Positions 8,578 through 17,757 of a stretch of DNA of 64,000 nucleotides are shown piece by piece. Below the pieces are notes generated by a model. It saw nothing but the letters and a program-made list of their open reading frames with translations. It made no database searches and was not told where the DNA came from. The stretch is from assembly GCA_903842595.1 (NCBI GenBank), contig CAIMMO010000071.1:18143-82142 (forward strand), read 5' to 3'. Each line of letters opens with the position of its first letter. Position 1 is the first letter of the stretch. The translations under genes and the position numbers were made by a program. Origin of the DNA: an uncultured Alphaproteobacteria bacterium (GTDB lineage: Bacteria; Pseudomonadota; Alphaproteobacteria; Caulobacterales; Hyphomonadaceae).

Positions 8578-9879
8578 ATGGCAGATACGGCGACGACAGC
8601 GACCCCCAGCAAGGCCGGCGCTGAGGCTTTCCGCAAGAATGGCCTTCTGCGGGGCGCCGCGCCCCCCGGGGCATCGGACATCGATCTGGCCGCGTTTGAC
8701 ATCACGGATCCCGAAATCTGGCGTCAGGAAGGATACTGGGACTATTTCGCCCGGATGCGGAAGGAGGCCCCCGTCAACTACACGCCCGACAGCCCGTTCG
8801 GTCCCTACTGGAACGTCACCACCTACAAGGACATCATGACCGTGGACACCAGCCACGGCGTGTTCTCCTCGGAGGGCGGCATCACGGTCGTCGACCAGGA
8901 CGAAGACTTTCAGCTGCCGATGTTCATCGCGATGGACCCGCCCAAGCACGATCTCCAGCGCAAGACGGTGCAGTCAATCGTCGGTCCTGAAAATCTCCGC
9001 AGCTTCGAAGCGCTGATCCGCAGCCGCACCAGGGAACTGTTTGACGAGCTTCCCATCGGCGAGCCGTTCGACTGGGTCGACAAGGTCTCGATCGAACTCA
9101 CAACCATGATGCTCGCGACGCTGTTCGACTTCCCCTTCGAGGACCGCCGCAAGCTGACACGCTGGTCCGACGTGGCCACCGGGCGCAACAACCCGGAGAT
9201 CGTCACAAGTGAAGAGCAGTGGCGCGGCGAGCTGCTTGAATGCCTCGGCTATTTCACACGGCTGTGGAACGAGCGGGTCAACACCGAACCGAAAGGCGAT
9301 CTTGTCTCCATGCTCGCGCATGGCGAGCACACGCGGAACATGACCCCGCAGGAATATCTCGGAAACCTGCTGCTGCTGATCGTCGGCGGCAATGATACGA
9401 CGCGCAACTCGATGACCGGTGGCGTCTATGCCTTCAACAAGTGGCCCGAGCAGTGGGCGAAACTGAAAGCCGATCCGTCGCTGGTCCCGTCTGCGGTGTC
9501 CGAAATCATCCGCTGGCAGACCCCGCTGGCCCACATGCGTCGTACCGCGCTGCAGGACTACGAACTCAACGGCAAGACGATCCGCAAGGGCGAGAAAGTC
9601 CTGATGTGGTACGCCTCCGGCAATCGTGACGAGACGCAGTACCACAAGCCCGAGGTGGTCAATATCGAGCGTCCGATGGTGCGCCGGCACCTGTCATTCG
9701 GCTTCGGCATCCACCGTTGCGTCGGCAACCGCCTGGCGGAACTGCAGCTGCAGATCCTGTGGGAGGAAATTCTTGCGCGCTTCGACCGTATCGAAGTCCT
9801 TGCCGAACCGGAACGCATTCCGAGCGCGTTCGTGAAGGGCTACGCTGCGATGCCGGTGCGGGTGTATCCGAAGGCCTAG
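8578..9879 (+). CDS. Cytochrome P450, CYP153-type alkane/fatty-acid terminal hydroxylase
   Basis: A 433-residue soluble P450. The heme-ligand Cys is in FGFGIHRCVGNRLAEL, the I-helix has GGNDTTRNSM, and the K-helix ExxR lies in EIIRWQTPLAHMRRTA. PMFIAMDPPKHD, DFPFEDRRKLTRWSD and EYLGNLLLLIVGG match my memory of CYP153 alkane hydroxylases very closely. These omega-hydroxylate medium-chain alkanes or fatty acids. They need a ferredoxin and ferredoxin reductase, and neither is encoded within this window. GAGGA precedes the ATG at suitable spacing. Confidence 0.92.
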   Translation: MADTATTATPSKAGAEAFRKNGLLRGAAPPGASDIDLAAFDITDPEIWRQEGYWDYFARMRKEAPVNYTPDSPFGPYWNVTTYKDIMTVDTSHGVFSSEGGITVVDQDEDFQLPMFIAMDPPKHDLQRKTVQSIVGPENLRSFEALIRSRTRELFDELPIGEPFDWVDKVSIELTTMMLATLFDFPFEDRRKLTRWSDVATGRNNPEIVTSEEQWRGELLECLGYFTRLWNERVNTEPKGDLVSMLAHGEHTRNMTPQEYLGNLLLLIVGGNDTTRNSMTGGVYAFNKWPEQWAKLKADPSLVPSAVSEIIRWQTPLAHMRRTALQDYELNGKTIRKGEKVLMWYASGNRDETQYHKPEVVNIERPMVRRHLSFGFGIHRCVGNRLAELQLQILWEEILARFDRIEVLAEPERIPSAFVKGYAAMPVRVYPKA

Positions 9880-9964
9880 CCGTGCAGCTCACCACGTTCC
9901 GCTCTTTCCGTCATTTGTCGGGTCGGGCGGGGCTGGGACTGCGCTCTGGCCGAAGGGGTCCGCC

Positions 9965-10885
9965 CTAGTTCTGCTCGCACGCGCCCGTCGGCTGCGTTAC
10001 CCGGAAATAGTTGCGGCCGATCCAGGCGTTGTGACCGCTCTCCCATGTCGCCTTGGCGTGATTGTCGCTGAGGCCGGAAGCGGTGGCGGCCCATGTACCG
10101 ACGTCGATCATGTAGTCCTCGCCCGTGACGTTCACGGGCTTGGTGCGTGTGAAATACTCGATGTGCCGGTAGACCGGGGCGCAGCGATGCAACGCGGCGA
10201 CCTCCTCCATAGCCTGCGCCGTCGCGCGGTGATCGGGATGGTCGCCAGGGTTCACCGCTTCATCCAGTTCCGCGATATGCAGCGTGAGCCCGGAGCCGGC
10301 AACGCGCTCAGATTCGACGATAGCGTTCAGCGTCTCCACCAGATCTGCCCAGCCTTCGTACCGCGCACTCTGCTCCACCGTGCCGGACGTTGCAGCTTCA
10401 CCCGAGCGCAGCCGCGTCAGTGATTCCGGGTGCGGCGTGTAAACCGATCCATTGACGATGTTCCCATCCGGCAGGCGCAGGAAATACACGACGGCATTCG
10501 CATAGGCATAGCGCTGCACGCCGTGCCCGCCGCGCATGACCATTGCGCTGTCCATCTGTACGCCCTTGCCGACCGTCGGGTCGGCGGCGTTCGCCATGAA
10601 GCGCACGGCGCGCAGTGCGCCTTCCTCGCGCGCAAGAAAATAGGGCACAGGCTCGCCGCCCGCTCCGGCGCCGGCGTCGCCCGCCGTGACGTGGATGAAC
10701 ACCGCCTTCTCCTGCGGCTCGTTCATCGCGTGCCATGCGTCGGGGTTCATGAACAGCTGCCAGTCGTCCTGATGTGCGACCGCAAAAACGCTGACCATTG
10801 GCGGCGAGGGCGGCCTCGGTCCTGACGGGATCGACGTGCAGGCCGACGCCAGCGCGATGAGTGCAAGGGTTGCCAGGTGCTTCAC
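9965..10885 (-). CDS. PIG-L/LmbE-like deacetylase, predicted lipoprotein
   Basis: 306 residues from a GTG at 10883-10885, giving a signal peptide VKHLATLALIALASAC with a lipobox; the frame also allows a start 14 codons upstream. AVAHQDDWQLF is the AHPDD-type zinc motif and DHPDHRAT the second zinc motif of PIG-L N-deacetylases. The substrate is probably an N-acetylated sugar or glycan at the envelope. A truncated homologue lies at 23.7-24.0 kb, and both neighbour amidase sequences. Confidence 0.85.
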   Translation of the reverse strand: MKHLATLALIALASACTSIPSGPRPPSPPMVSVFAVAHQDDWQLFMNPDAWHAMNEPQEKAVFIHVTAGDAGAGAGGEPVPYFLAREEGALRAVRFMANAADPTVGKGVQMDSAMVMRGGHGVQRYAYANAVVYFLRLPDGNIVNGSVYTPHPESLTRLRSGEAATSGTVEQSARYEGWADLVETLNAIVESERVAGSGLTLHIAELDEAVNPGDHPDHRATAQAMEEVAALHRCAPVYRHIEYFTRTKPVNVTGEDYMIDVGTWAATASGLSDNHAKATWESGHNAWIGRNYFRVTQPTGACEQN

Positions 10886-11052
10886 ATTCTCTCCCTTGCA
10901 TGTTGGCGACGCGACGGCGCGCCTCACGCATCCTTACTCATTGCGCACGCGACGTACAGCGCAACCGCCCACGCCAGCGTGAATGTCTCTTCGCTTGTCG
11001 CGCGCGAGGCCCGATAGTGTCAGCCCGTGACGGAGAGGGGACTAGTTTAAGC

Positions 11053-11175
11053 TCAAACCTCCTGCCTGCCTACCCACGGCGCCGCCTCGATCTTGCAGGC
11101 GAGCTCCAGCAGCATCTTCTCGGCGCCGTAGGCTGCGCTGAACTGAATTCTGAACGGCCCGGTTTTCCCCGGGCT
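11053..11175 (-). pseudogene. Amidase (AS family) C-terminal relic
   Basis: Reading leftward, one frame gives GPFRIQFSAAYGAEKMLLELACKIEAAPW and then a TGA at 11053-11055. This is the C-terminal signature of amidase-signature enzymes (PIGVQ...G.E..LL.LA..LE.A.PW). The frame is closed by another TGA at 11176-11178, and no N-terminal two-thirds with the Ser-Ser-Lys triad is present upstream. It is therefore a fragment. It lies next to a PIG-L gene, mirroring the amidase and PIG-L relic at 23.7-25.6 kb. Confidence 0.65.
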
Positions 11176-11952
11176 TCATCTTCATGTCGTTTTTGGTAGG
11201 GCGAACTCTGTCCGCATCTGCGAGCTCGCTTGAGCCCATCTGGGCGGGGTGAGTCCCCAGGATCGTGTCATACATCCTGACTGCAACGCACGCCTCGTCC
11301 ATCGCTTCGGCAAGCGCAAACAAGTCGGGCCAGTTCAGCCCTCGGAGGAAATGCTCGCGCAGCTGGGCGTTGATGCGAGCCAGGAAGAACGAGCACGTCG
11401 AGCCGGCGGCCATCGTCAGGGATGATCTGCGATCGTGCGGCGCTGCGCTGCTCGACTTGGCCTTGGAGGCCGGTATCGGCCCGGACGCGTGTTTGACAGC
11501 AATCGTGTCGAGAATTCGCGTCTCAGCAGTCGAAGATGCCAGCGAAAGATGCGCGGCTTCAAGAGCCGATCATCAACCCCGTACTTCTTATGAGCCGAAG
11601 CCAGGGTCGACAGCACGTTCAGCATCCAGCTGCATCCCGCCGGCAGGCCCACGCTCCGGGGCTTCGCGCGAGCGCGCCCTCTATGCATGGGAGGCGTCGA
11701 CTGTTGCGGGCTGGATCCTCATCTCCGAGGGTTGCCGCGCTGGGTGACTTAGCGTGTCTGTACCACCCTGATCGCACCGGACAGCGCGTCGGCCCAGCTC
11801 AACTTTGCACTTTCAGCTCAGGGACCCTCCAGAGATGACAGCCCCCGCTGGAAGGGTTGTTATTCATGATTGTGGTCGGCCAACTCGACACGGCGTCGTA
11901 AGCCGGGTTTACTCTTCCTGTTAAGGCGTCCAGTTGAGTCGAGAATCTTCAC
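11176..11952. other. Gene-poor left border of the secretion-system region
   Basis: Over 750 bases without a convincing gene. Several frames are open for 90-160 codons on both strands, but none shows a recognisable motif or a ribosome site, and they overlap one another. The stretch may be decayed sequence between the amidase relic and the secretion operon. The operon's promoter should lie in its right end; I cannot pick a box with confidence. Confidence 0.4.
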
Positions 11953-12714
11953 ATGGTCCCCGCATTTGGGCGTGCACCCCCGGGCTCGCGCCCAAGACAG
12001 GAGGACGGGTTGCGCACCTCCGTGTTGGTTCGGTTGTTGATTTTGCCGCGGAAATCTGTGTCGAGGCGTAAAGGCGTTCGTGATCACGATCGCGGCTGCC
12101 CCAGCGGCTGGACCGGGCGCACCGGCCCCAGCGCCCCGCTGGGGCGATTGGGCTTTGCAGCGGCCGCGCTCGCGGTGGTATCTGACGTGCCGGCCAGGGC
12201 CCAAGTAATGGAAGTTGGACCGTCGGGCGTGGCGGTGATCTCTGGCCCATCCGTGATCACTCTCGAGGGTGTGCAGCCAATCGTTTCCCCCGGCCCGGCG
12301 ACGAAAAGGCGACCCGCCTCTCTTGCTGCCGAACCGGTTCTGCGCGCGGCCGGCGAGCTGAGCGGACTTTCTCCTCGTCTCCTAGAAGCTGTCGCCTATG
12401 TCGAATCCCGGTTTCGCCATGACGCCGTTTCTGCGAAGGGGGCCGTGGGCATGATGCAATTGATGCCAGGGACGGCCAGTGAGCTGGGCGTAGATCCCTC
12501 AGACCCAGCCCAGAATGCGCAGGGAGGGGCGACTTATCTGCGCCAGATGCTTGCAATGTTCGACAATGACCTGGAGCTGGCTCTGGCTGCCTACAATGCA
12601 GGGCCTTCGGCCGTTACCCGACACAACGGCGTACCACCCTTTGCGGAGACCCGCGCATATGTCGCCGCCGTGATGGAGTATCTTGCCATCACTAGCGTAC
12701 CGGAGATCAAGTAA
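11953..12714 (+). CDS. virB1: VirB1-like lytic transglycosylase
   Basis: Peptidoglycan-cleaving component that opens the wall for the secretion apparatus. The SLT domain is clear: LLEAVAYVESRFRHDAVS with the catalytic Glu, AKGAVGMMQLMPGTA, and LALAAYNAGPSAV. A hydrophobic stretch ending in PARAQ precedes it and may be the signal peptide, so the true start is probably inside the first 60 codons. No ATG with a good ribosome site is visible there. Its stop overlaps the virB2 start by one base. Confidence 0.85.
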   Translation: MVPAFGRAPPGSRPRQEDGLRTSVLVRLLILPRKSVSRRKGVRDHDRGCPSGWTGRTGPSAPLGRLGFAAAALAVVSDVPARAQVMEVGPSGVAVISGPSVITLEGVQPIVSPGPATKRRPASLAAEPVLRAAGELSGLSPRLLEAVAYVESRFRHDAVSAKGAVGMMQLMPGTASELGVDPSDPAQNAQGGATYLRQMLAMFDNDLELALAAYNAGPSAVTRHNGVPPFAETRAYVAAVMEYLAITSVPEIK

Positions 12715-13028
12715 TGCGGTTTGCTCAAGTTATCGCCTCGTTCCTGATCACCGCTTTCGTGGCGGCTGAGCAGGCATTTGCGCAGGGAGGCAATCCCCCA
12801 GGCTCAGGGCCGATCCTGGGTGCGGTCAACTGGGTCCGTGGCACGATGGAGGGCGGAATTGCAACTGCCGTCGCTGTGATTGCGGTAGCCTTTGTCGGGT
12901 TCATGATGCTGACAGGGCGCATGAACTGGAAGCATGGGATTACCGTTATCATAGGCTGTTTTATTCTGTTCGGCGCGGCGACCATTGTCGGCGGCATCCA
13001 GTCGGCCGCGCAGGCCTCGGCGGGATAG
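12714..13028 (+). CDS. virB2: VirB2/TrbC-type pilin subunit
   Basis: A 104-residue pre-pilin: a signal peptide ending in EQAFAQ, then a short loop and two hydrophobic helices (about residues 45-64 and 74-95). This is the hairpin topology of VirB2 pilins, which assemble into the extracellular T-pilus. Position and topology fit; sequence identity within the family is always low. Confidence 0.88.
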   Translation: MRFAQVIASFLITAFVAAEQAFAQGGNPPGSGPILGAVNWVRGTMEGGIATAVAVIAVAFVGFMMLTGRMNWKHGITVIIGCFILFGAATIVGGIQSAAQASAG

Positions 13029-13032
13029 CTGC

Positions 13033-13317
13033 ATGGCAAGTCTTGAACGCGATATCGTCTTCTCTGCCTTGACGCGGCCCCAGATGTTTGCGGGCGTGAG
13101 CTATTCGTTCTTCGTCCTTAATCTTGTGATCACGACGGAACTGTTCCTGATCAGCAAGTCGTATTGGGCAATCCTGACCGCCCTGCTGCTGCATGCGTTC
13201 GGCTACGTGATGTGCCTGCGTGAGCCCCGCTGGCTTGATCTCTGGATTCAGAAGGTCAGCCGCTGTCCACGCGTCCCAAACTTCTCGCACTGGCGCTGCA
13301 ACTCATATTCGCCATGA
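13033..13317 (+). CDS. virB3: VirB3-like inner-membrane protein
   Basis: 94 residues. MASLERDIVFSALTRPQMFAGV is the conserved N-terminal VirB3 signature. It precedes one or two membrane helices (VLNLVITTELFLI and AILTALLLHAFGYVM) and the CLREPRWLDLW motif. VirB3 works with VirB4 in pilus biogenesis. I chose the ATG at 13033 because the signature begins there; an upstream in-frame start would run through the virB2 end. It overlaps virB4 by four bases. Confidence 0.88.
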   Translation: MASLERDIVFSALTRPQMFAGVSYSFFVLNLVITTELFLISKSYWAILTALLLHAFGYVMCLREPRWLDLWIQKVSRCPRVPNFSHWRCNSYSP

Positions 13318-15692
13318 CGAAACAGCCGCGTCCAGTATCGGATAGCAGGGCAAAGACGCGTTTCGCACGGCGCGAAAGACGAGCGAGCGACATGCTGCCT
13401 TTTGCCCGTCACATAGATGAGACGACAATTGCGACCCGCGATGGCGCACTGATGCAGGTTCTGCATCTTGTCGGGTTCGGCTTCGAGACTGCTGACACGC
13501 AGGAGCTCAACTACCGGAAGAACGTACGCGATACCGTATTGCGCGCGATAGCATCGTCCCGCCTGACGATCGGCGCTTATGTGATGAGGCATCTCGTGCG
13601 CCCCGGGCTGCACGGCCGTTTCACCAACCCCTTTGCTCGCGACCTTGACGAAAGCTGGCGGGTGCACCTCGCAGGAGGCCGCCTGTTCGTCAACGACCTC
13701 TTCCTGACGCTGACGCGCAAACCCGCGATCGGTCGTACAGGTATTGCCGGCATCGGCAAGAACAAGCAGTGGGACGCGGTCAGTCGTCTGCGTGATCGCC
13801 GCGAGCTGGAGGCGGCAACGGAGAGTCTTCTTGCTGCCTTGCAGCCTTATGGAGCCCGCCTGCTCAGCGCATACGAGTCCGCCGGCGGTGCTTTTTCGGA
13901 GCCGCTTGAGTTTCTCGCTTTCCTGTTTGACGGCGAACTGCGGCCGGCGCCGCTTGAAAAGGGGCGCGCCGAGTTTGTCGACCGCCGCATCAGCTTCGGT
14001 CGAGACTCCCTGGAATTCTCCGGCAACGCGCGCAGTCCAGGCATGTTGGGCGCCATGCTCTCCATCAAGGAGTATCCCCCGCATACGTCCAGCGGCCAGC
14101 TCGACGGCCTCCTGCGCGTGCCGCATGAGATGGTTATCGCGCAGAGCTTTTCATTCGTGGACCGCCAGCCCGCGCTCAACCGCATGAACCTGGCCCTTCG
14201 CCGCATGCGTGCTGCCGATGATGAGGCGCTCTCGCTCCGCCGCGATCTTGTGCAGGCCAAGGACGATGTCGCCGCGGGGCGTGCCGTATTCGGTGAGCAT
14301 CACCTGACCATCATGGTCCGCGCGCCCGACTTTGAACCTCTGGACAGAGCCATAGCTGACGTGCAGGCGGCCCTTACCGAAACAGGGATCATCGGCGTGC
14401 GCGAGGAGGCAGCTCTGGAGCCGTCCTTCTGGGGGCAGTTTCCCGGCAATGGCGCCTACATACCGCGCAAGGCGTTGATCTCTTCGGCAAACTTCGCCGG
14501 ACTTGCGAGCCTCCACAGCCATCCGGTCGGTCGCGCAAGCGGCAATCATTGGGGCTCAGCGGTAACGCTGCTCGAGACGACCGCGGCCTCACCCTATTAT
14601 TTCAATTTCCACAGGGGCGACCTGGGGAACTTTCTGGTGATCGGCCCCTCGGGGGCCGGCAAGACGGTCGTGCTCAATTTCCTGATCGCGCAGTGCGAGC
14701 GCTTCGAGCCAAAGGTCATCTTCTTCGACAAGGATCGCGGGGCCGAGATATTCCTGCGGGCGATGGGCGGCCGCTATGATGTCATCCGGCCAGGCACGCG
14801 AACGGGATTCAATCCGCTCCAGCTCCCCGATACGCCGGGTAACCGCCGCTTCCTGCAGCAATGGGCGGCGAAGCTGGTGACGTCGAACGGTGAGGTCCTC
14901 TCGGCTGAGGACTCTGCGACGATTTCGGCGGCCATAAACGCGAACTACGACCAGGCGTCGACCTTCCGACGCCTGCGCTATTTCCGCGAACTCTTTCTTG
15001 GCGGGCGCAGGCCGACACCTGGTGATCTCGCCTCGCGTCTCAATCCGTGGACCGGCGAGGGCGATCGCGCCTGGTTGTTCGATAACGAGAGCGATCATCT
15101 CGATCTGGACACGCGCATCGCTGGATTCGACATGACGCACTTGCTGGACGACCCCGTCCTGCGAACGCCCACGATGATGTACCTTTTTCACCGCGTCGAA
15201 GAGCGCCTGAACGGCCAGCCCTCGATCATCGTGATCGATGAGGGATGGAAGGCCCTTGACGATGAAGTATTCGTAGGGCGCATCCGTGACTGGGAAAAAA
15301 CCATCCGGAAACGCAACGGGATCGTTGGATTCGTGACCCAGTCGACGGGGGATGCGCTTGAGTCCCGGATCGCCAATGCTGTCATCGAGCAGTCTGCCAC
15401 GCAGGTTTTTCTGCCAAACCCGAAAGCGCAGGAGGCCGATTACTGCGAGGGTTTCGGGTTGTCCCGGCATGAGTTCGATCTGATCCGTACTCTGCCCGAT
15501 ACCTCGCGCTGCTTCCTCGTAAAGCACGGCGCCGAGAGCGTGATTGCCCGACTGAACCTGAACGGGCAGAAAGACCTGCTGACGGTCCTCTCAGGTCGCG
15601 AACGGACGGTGCGTATGCTCGACGATATCCGGGCGGAGGTCGGCGACGACCCGCAGGCATGGATGCCGCAGCTGGTGGCGAAGGGGGCATGA
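13314..15692 (+). CDS. virB4: VirB4 secretion ATPase
   Basis: A 792-residue ATPase of the CagE/TrbE/VirB4 family that powers pilus assembly and substrate transfer. Walker A is GPSGAGKTVVLNF (about residue 445), Walker B is PSIIVIDEGWKAL (about residue 640), followed by GFVTQSTGDAL and LPNPKAQEADY. Length is normal. The ATG overlaps the virB3 stop and its TGA overlaps the virB6 start. Confidence 0.96.
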   Translation: MTKQPRPVSDSRAKTRFARRERRASDMLPFARHIDETTIATRDGALMQVLHLVGFGFETADTQELNYRKNVRDTVLRAIASSRLTIGAYVMRHLVRPGLHGRFTNPFARDLDESWRVHLAGGRLFVNDLFLTLTRKPAIGRTGIAGIGKNKQWDAVSRLRDRRELEAATESLLAALQPYGARLLSAYESAGGAFSEPLEFLAFLFDGELRPAPLEKGRAEFVDRRISFGRDSLEFSGNARSPGMLGAMLSIKEYPPHTSSGQLDGLLRVPHEMVIAQSFSFVDRQPALNRMNLALRRMRAADDEALSLRRDLVQAKDDVAAGRAVFGEHHLTIMVRAPDFEPLDRAIADVQAALTETGIIGVREEAALEPSFWGQFPGNGAYIPRKALISSANFAGLASLHSHPVGRASGNHWGSAVTLLETTAASPYYFNFHRGDLGNFLVIGPSGAGKTVVLNFLIAQCERFEPKVIFFDKDRGAEIFLRAMGGRYDVIRPGTRTGFNPLQLPDTPGNRRFLQQWAAKLVTSNGEVLSAEDSATISAAINANYDQASTFRRLRYFRELFLGGRRPTPGDLASRLNPWTGEGDRAWLFDNESDHLDLDTRIAGFDMTHLLDDPVLRTPTMMYLFHRVEERLNGQPSIIVIDEGWKALDDEVFVGRIRDWEKTIRKRNGIVGFVTQSTGDALESRIANAVIEQSATQVFLPNPKAQEADYCEGFGLSRHEFDLIRTLPDTSRCFLVKHGAESVIARLNLNGQKDLLTVLSGRERTVRMLDDIRAEVGDDPQAWMPQLVAKGA

Positions 15693-16852
15693 TGGCTCTT
15701 TGTCCCACGCCCCCGGAAGAGGGTATGGTCGGCGCCGTCCTCGAGACAGTCGATTGCCATATCCGCCTCCTGGTTCATGACACCTATCGCGAACTTGTGG
15801 GGCCGAACACCTTGTTTGCGACGGCGTTCACGGGCTTGCTTACCATCTACATTGCTCTGCTCGGCTATCAGCTTCTGTTTGGGCGCGGCGGCCTTCGCGT
15901 GACGGACTTGCCGATTGTCGCTCTGAAGCTGGGTCTGATCCTGGCTTTTCTGACGTCATGGGCGGCCTACCAGACGCTGATCTTCAACCTCCTGTTCGAC
16001 GGACCGGCCGAGATCATGAAGGTTCTGGTCGGCCCGCTGTCTGCGCGCGGCGCAGGCTTCGATGGCGACGTCATGGGCGGGGTGCAACGCGCATTTGAGG
16101 ATCTGAGCGGGGCTGCAGGCATTTATGGCAGTATGGCGAGCCCGACGGCGAACCTCCTTCAGGGCGGGCCCATGCTTGGTTCGGGACTGTTGTGGCTGAC
16201 CGCAATAACACTGCTGCTGCTGACGCTGGGCCTCGTCATCGCCGCCAAGATCGTGCTCGCATTTCTGCTGGCAATCGGTCCAGTCTTCATCGGCATGCTG
16301 CTGTTCGACCAGACGCGGGGTCTGTTCGAAGGCTGGATGCGTGCCGCCTTCTCTGCGGCAATGGCGCCGCTGGCCGTGCACGTGTTCGGCGCCGTGATGC
16401 TGATGATCCTGCAGCCGTTCCTGGAAATACTGGTCGGCAATGCCGCCAGCGGGACCTTTGATATGGGGCCTGTGATCACCATCACGATCGTCGTGATCGT
16501 GTTCCTGATGGTGATGATTCTCGGGCTGGGCGCGGTTGGCGCCATCGGGCGCGGTTTTGCTTTCTCGAAAGGGAGCGATCATCAACCTTCGCTGCGGCGG
16601 TTGACGGCACCTGAGCGTCCTGCCTGGGAGGGTCCGGGAGAGCGAGCCGAACAGATTGTCGCGCGCATCGCGCGAACCGACCGGCATCATGCCGCCGCAG
16701 GCGACGGGTTCCACGCGAGCCGCGAGGGGTCAGGCCGCCGTACTGGCGAAATCGCGGACGCCGTGGCCTCTGCGCCTCAGCTCGCTGGCGAGAGGCTCGG
16801 CCAGACGTATAACCGCGCCCCGCGGATAGCTGACCGAAGGGGAGATGGCTGA
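15689..16852 (+). CDS. virB6: VirB6/TrbL-like inner-membrane channel protein
   Basis: 387 residues with at least five hydrophobic helices. It starts MMALCPTPPEEGMV at an ATG (15689) that overlaps the virB4 stop and has AAGGGGG upstream. The central AFLLAIGPVFIGMLLFDQTRGLFEGW is characteristic of VirB6. A soluble, Arg-rich tail of about 100 residues follows the last helix. VirB6 forms the inner-membrane conduit. The usual virB5 gene before it and virB7-virB8 genes after it are missing. Confidence 0.9.
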   Translation: MMALCPTPPEEGMVGAVLETVDCHIRLLVHDTYRELVGPNTLFATAFTGLLTIYIALLGYQLLFGRGGLRVTDLPIVALKLGLILAFLTSWAAYQTLIFNLLFDGPAEIMKVLVGPLSARGAGFDGDVMGGVQRAFEDLSGAAGIYGSMASPTANLLQGGPMLGSGLLWLTAITLLLLTLGLVIAAKIVLAFLLAIGPVFIGMLLFDQTRGLFEGWMRAAFSAAMAPLAVHVFGAVMLMILQPFLEILVGNAASGTFDMGPVITITIVVIVFLMVMILGLGAVGAIGRGFAFSKGSDHQPSLRRLTAPERPAWEGPGERAEQIVARIARTDRHHAAAGDGFHASREGSGRRTGEIADAVASAPQLAGERLGQTYNRAPRIADRRGDG

Positions 16853-16934
16853 TATGGTCGGGAGGGGGTTCGACGACCAGAGCTCTGTTGGCGCGTGTCG
16901 CGCCGGCGACGGGTCTGGCCTGGAAAAGGATACC

Positions 16935-17756
16935 ATGGGGACGCGCGGTCGGATCATCTTGACCTCATCGTTGCGCGCGGCCGCACTTGGGTTGTTCGCG
17001 CTGGCGTTCAGCCATGCCGCCTCCGCGCAGATCGCGTCTGTTCCCGGTCCCGGTCCCGGCGATCCCCGCATCAAGGAGTTCCTGTACGACCCTGACGCAA
17101 TTGTCGCGATACGCGGTCAGCTCGGCTATGAACTGATGATTGAGTTTGGCCGGGACGAACGGATCGAGAATGTCTCCATCGGTGACTCGCTTTCCTGGCA
17201 GGTGACACCCAACCGCAAGGCCACGCTTCTGTTCCTGAAGCCAATGTCGAGGGGCAATCCGACCAGCATGACGGTGGTGACGAGTGAGCGCATCTATTCG
17301 TTCATGCTCGAGATCTTCGAGGGCGCCGGGCCTGCCGATCCGGAATCGATGCGTCGCTTGCGTTTCCTCTACCCTGAACCGCCGGCCCCTGTTGTGGCGG
17401 TGCCAGCCCCGCCGCCGCCGCCACCACCTCCCCCACGTCCGGAGGACTTCAACTTCGACTACGCGCTTTCGGGCACGAAGGCGCTCCATCCGGTGCGCGT
17501 TTTCGATGACGGTGTGGTCACCTACTTTCAGTTCGACACCAGGAGTCCCGCGCCCGCCATTTTCGTGATCGGTGTCGATGGCAAGGAAGAAATGCCAAAC
17601 ACGCGTATTGACGGTGACTACACAGTTGCCGACTTGATCGCCGAGCGGTTTGTGCTGCGCTATGGCAACGCTCAGGCGGAGCTCAGGAACAGGGCCTGGA
17701 GCAACCGCCCCAAGCCCCGGCCCGCGCCGCTTCCGCAACCCAGTCAAGGCGGCTGA
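16935..17756 (+). CDS. virB9: VirB9/TrbG outer-membrane complex protein
   Basis: 273 residues from the ATG at 16935, preceded by AAAAGGA, giving a signal peptide ending ASAQ. The frame also opens at 16845, overlapping the virB6 stop, which would add a 30-residue leader. The N-terminal VirB9 domain (DPDAIVAIRGQLGYELMIEF, then SWQVTPNRKATLLFLKP) is linked by a run of prolines to the C-terminal domain (VRVFDDGVVTYFQF, RYGNAQAELRNR). With VirB10 it builds the outer-membrane core, normally together with a VirB7 lipoprotein that I do not find. Confidence 0.92.
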   Translation: MGTRGRIILTSSLRAAALGLFALAFSHAASAQIASVPGPGPGDPRIKEFLYDPDAIVAIRGQLGYELMIEFGRDERIENVSIGDSLSWQVTPNRKATLLFLKPMSRGNPTSMTVVTSERIYSFMLEIFEGAGPADPESMRRLRFLYPEPPAPVVAVPAPPPPPPPPPRPEDFNFDYALSGTKALHPVRVFDDGVVTYFQFDTRSPAPAIFVIGVDGKEEMPNTRIDGDYTVADLIAERFVLRYGNAQAELRNRAWSNRPKPRPAPLPQPSQGG

Positions 17757-17757
17757 C

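Noticed and set aside
11265..11747. A 160-codon plus-strand frame at the left island border, first suspected as transposase remnant
   Set aside because: No transposase or other motif is visible and it overlaps open frames on the other strand.
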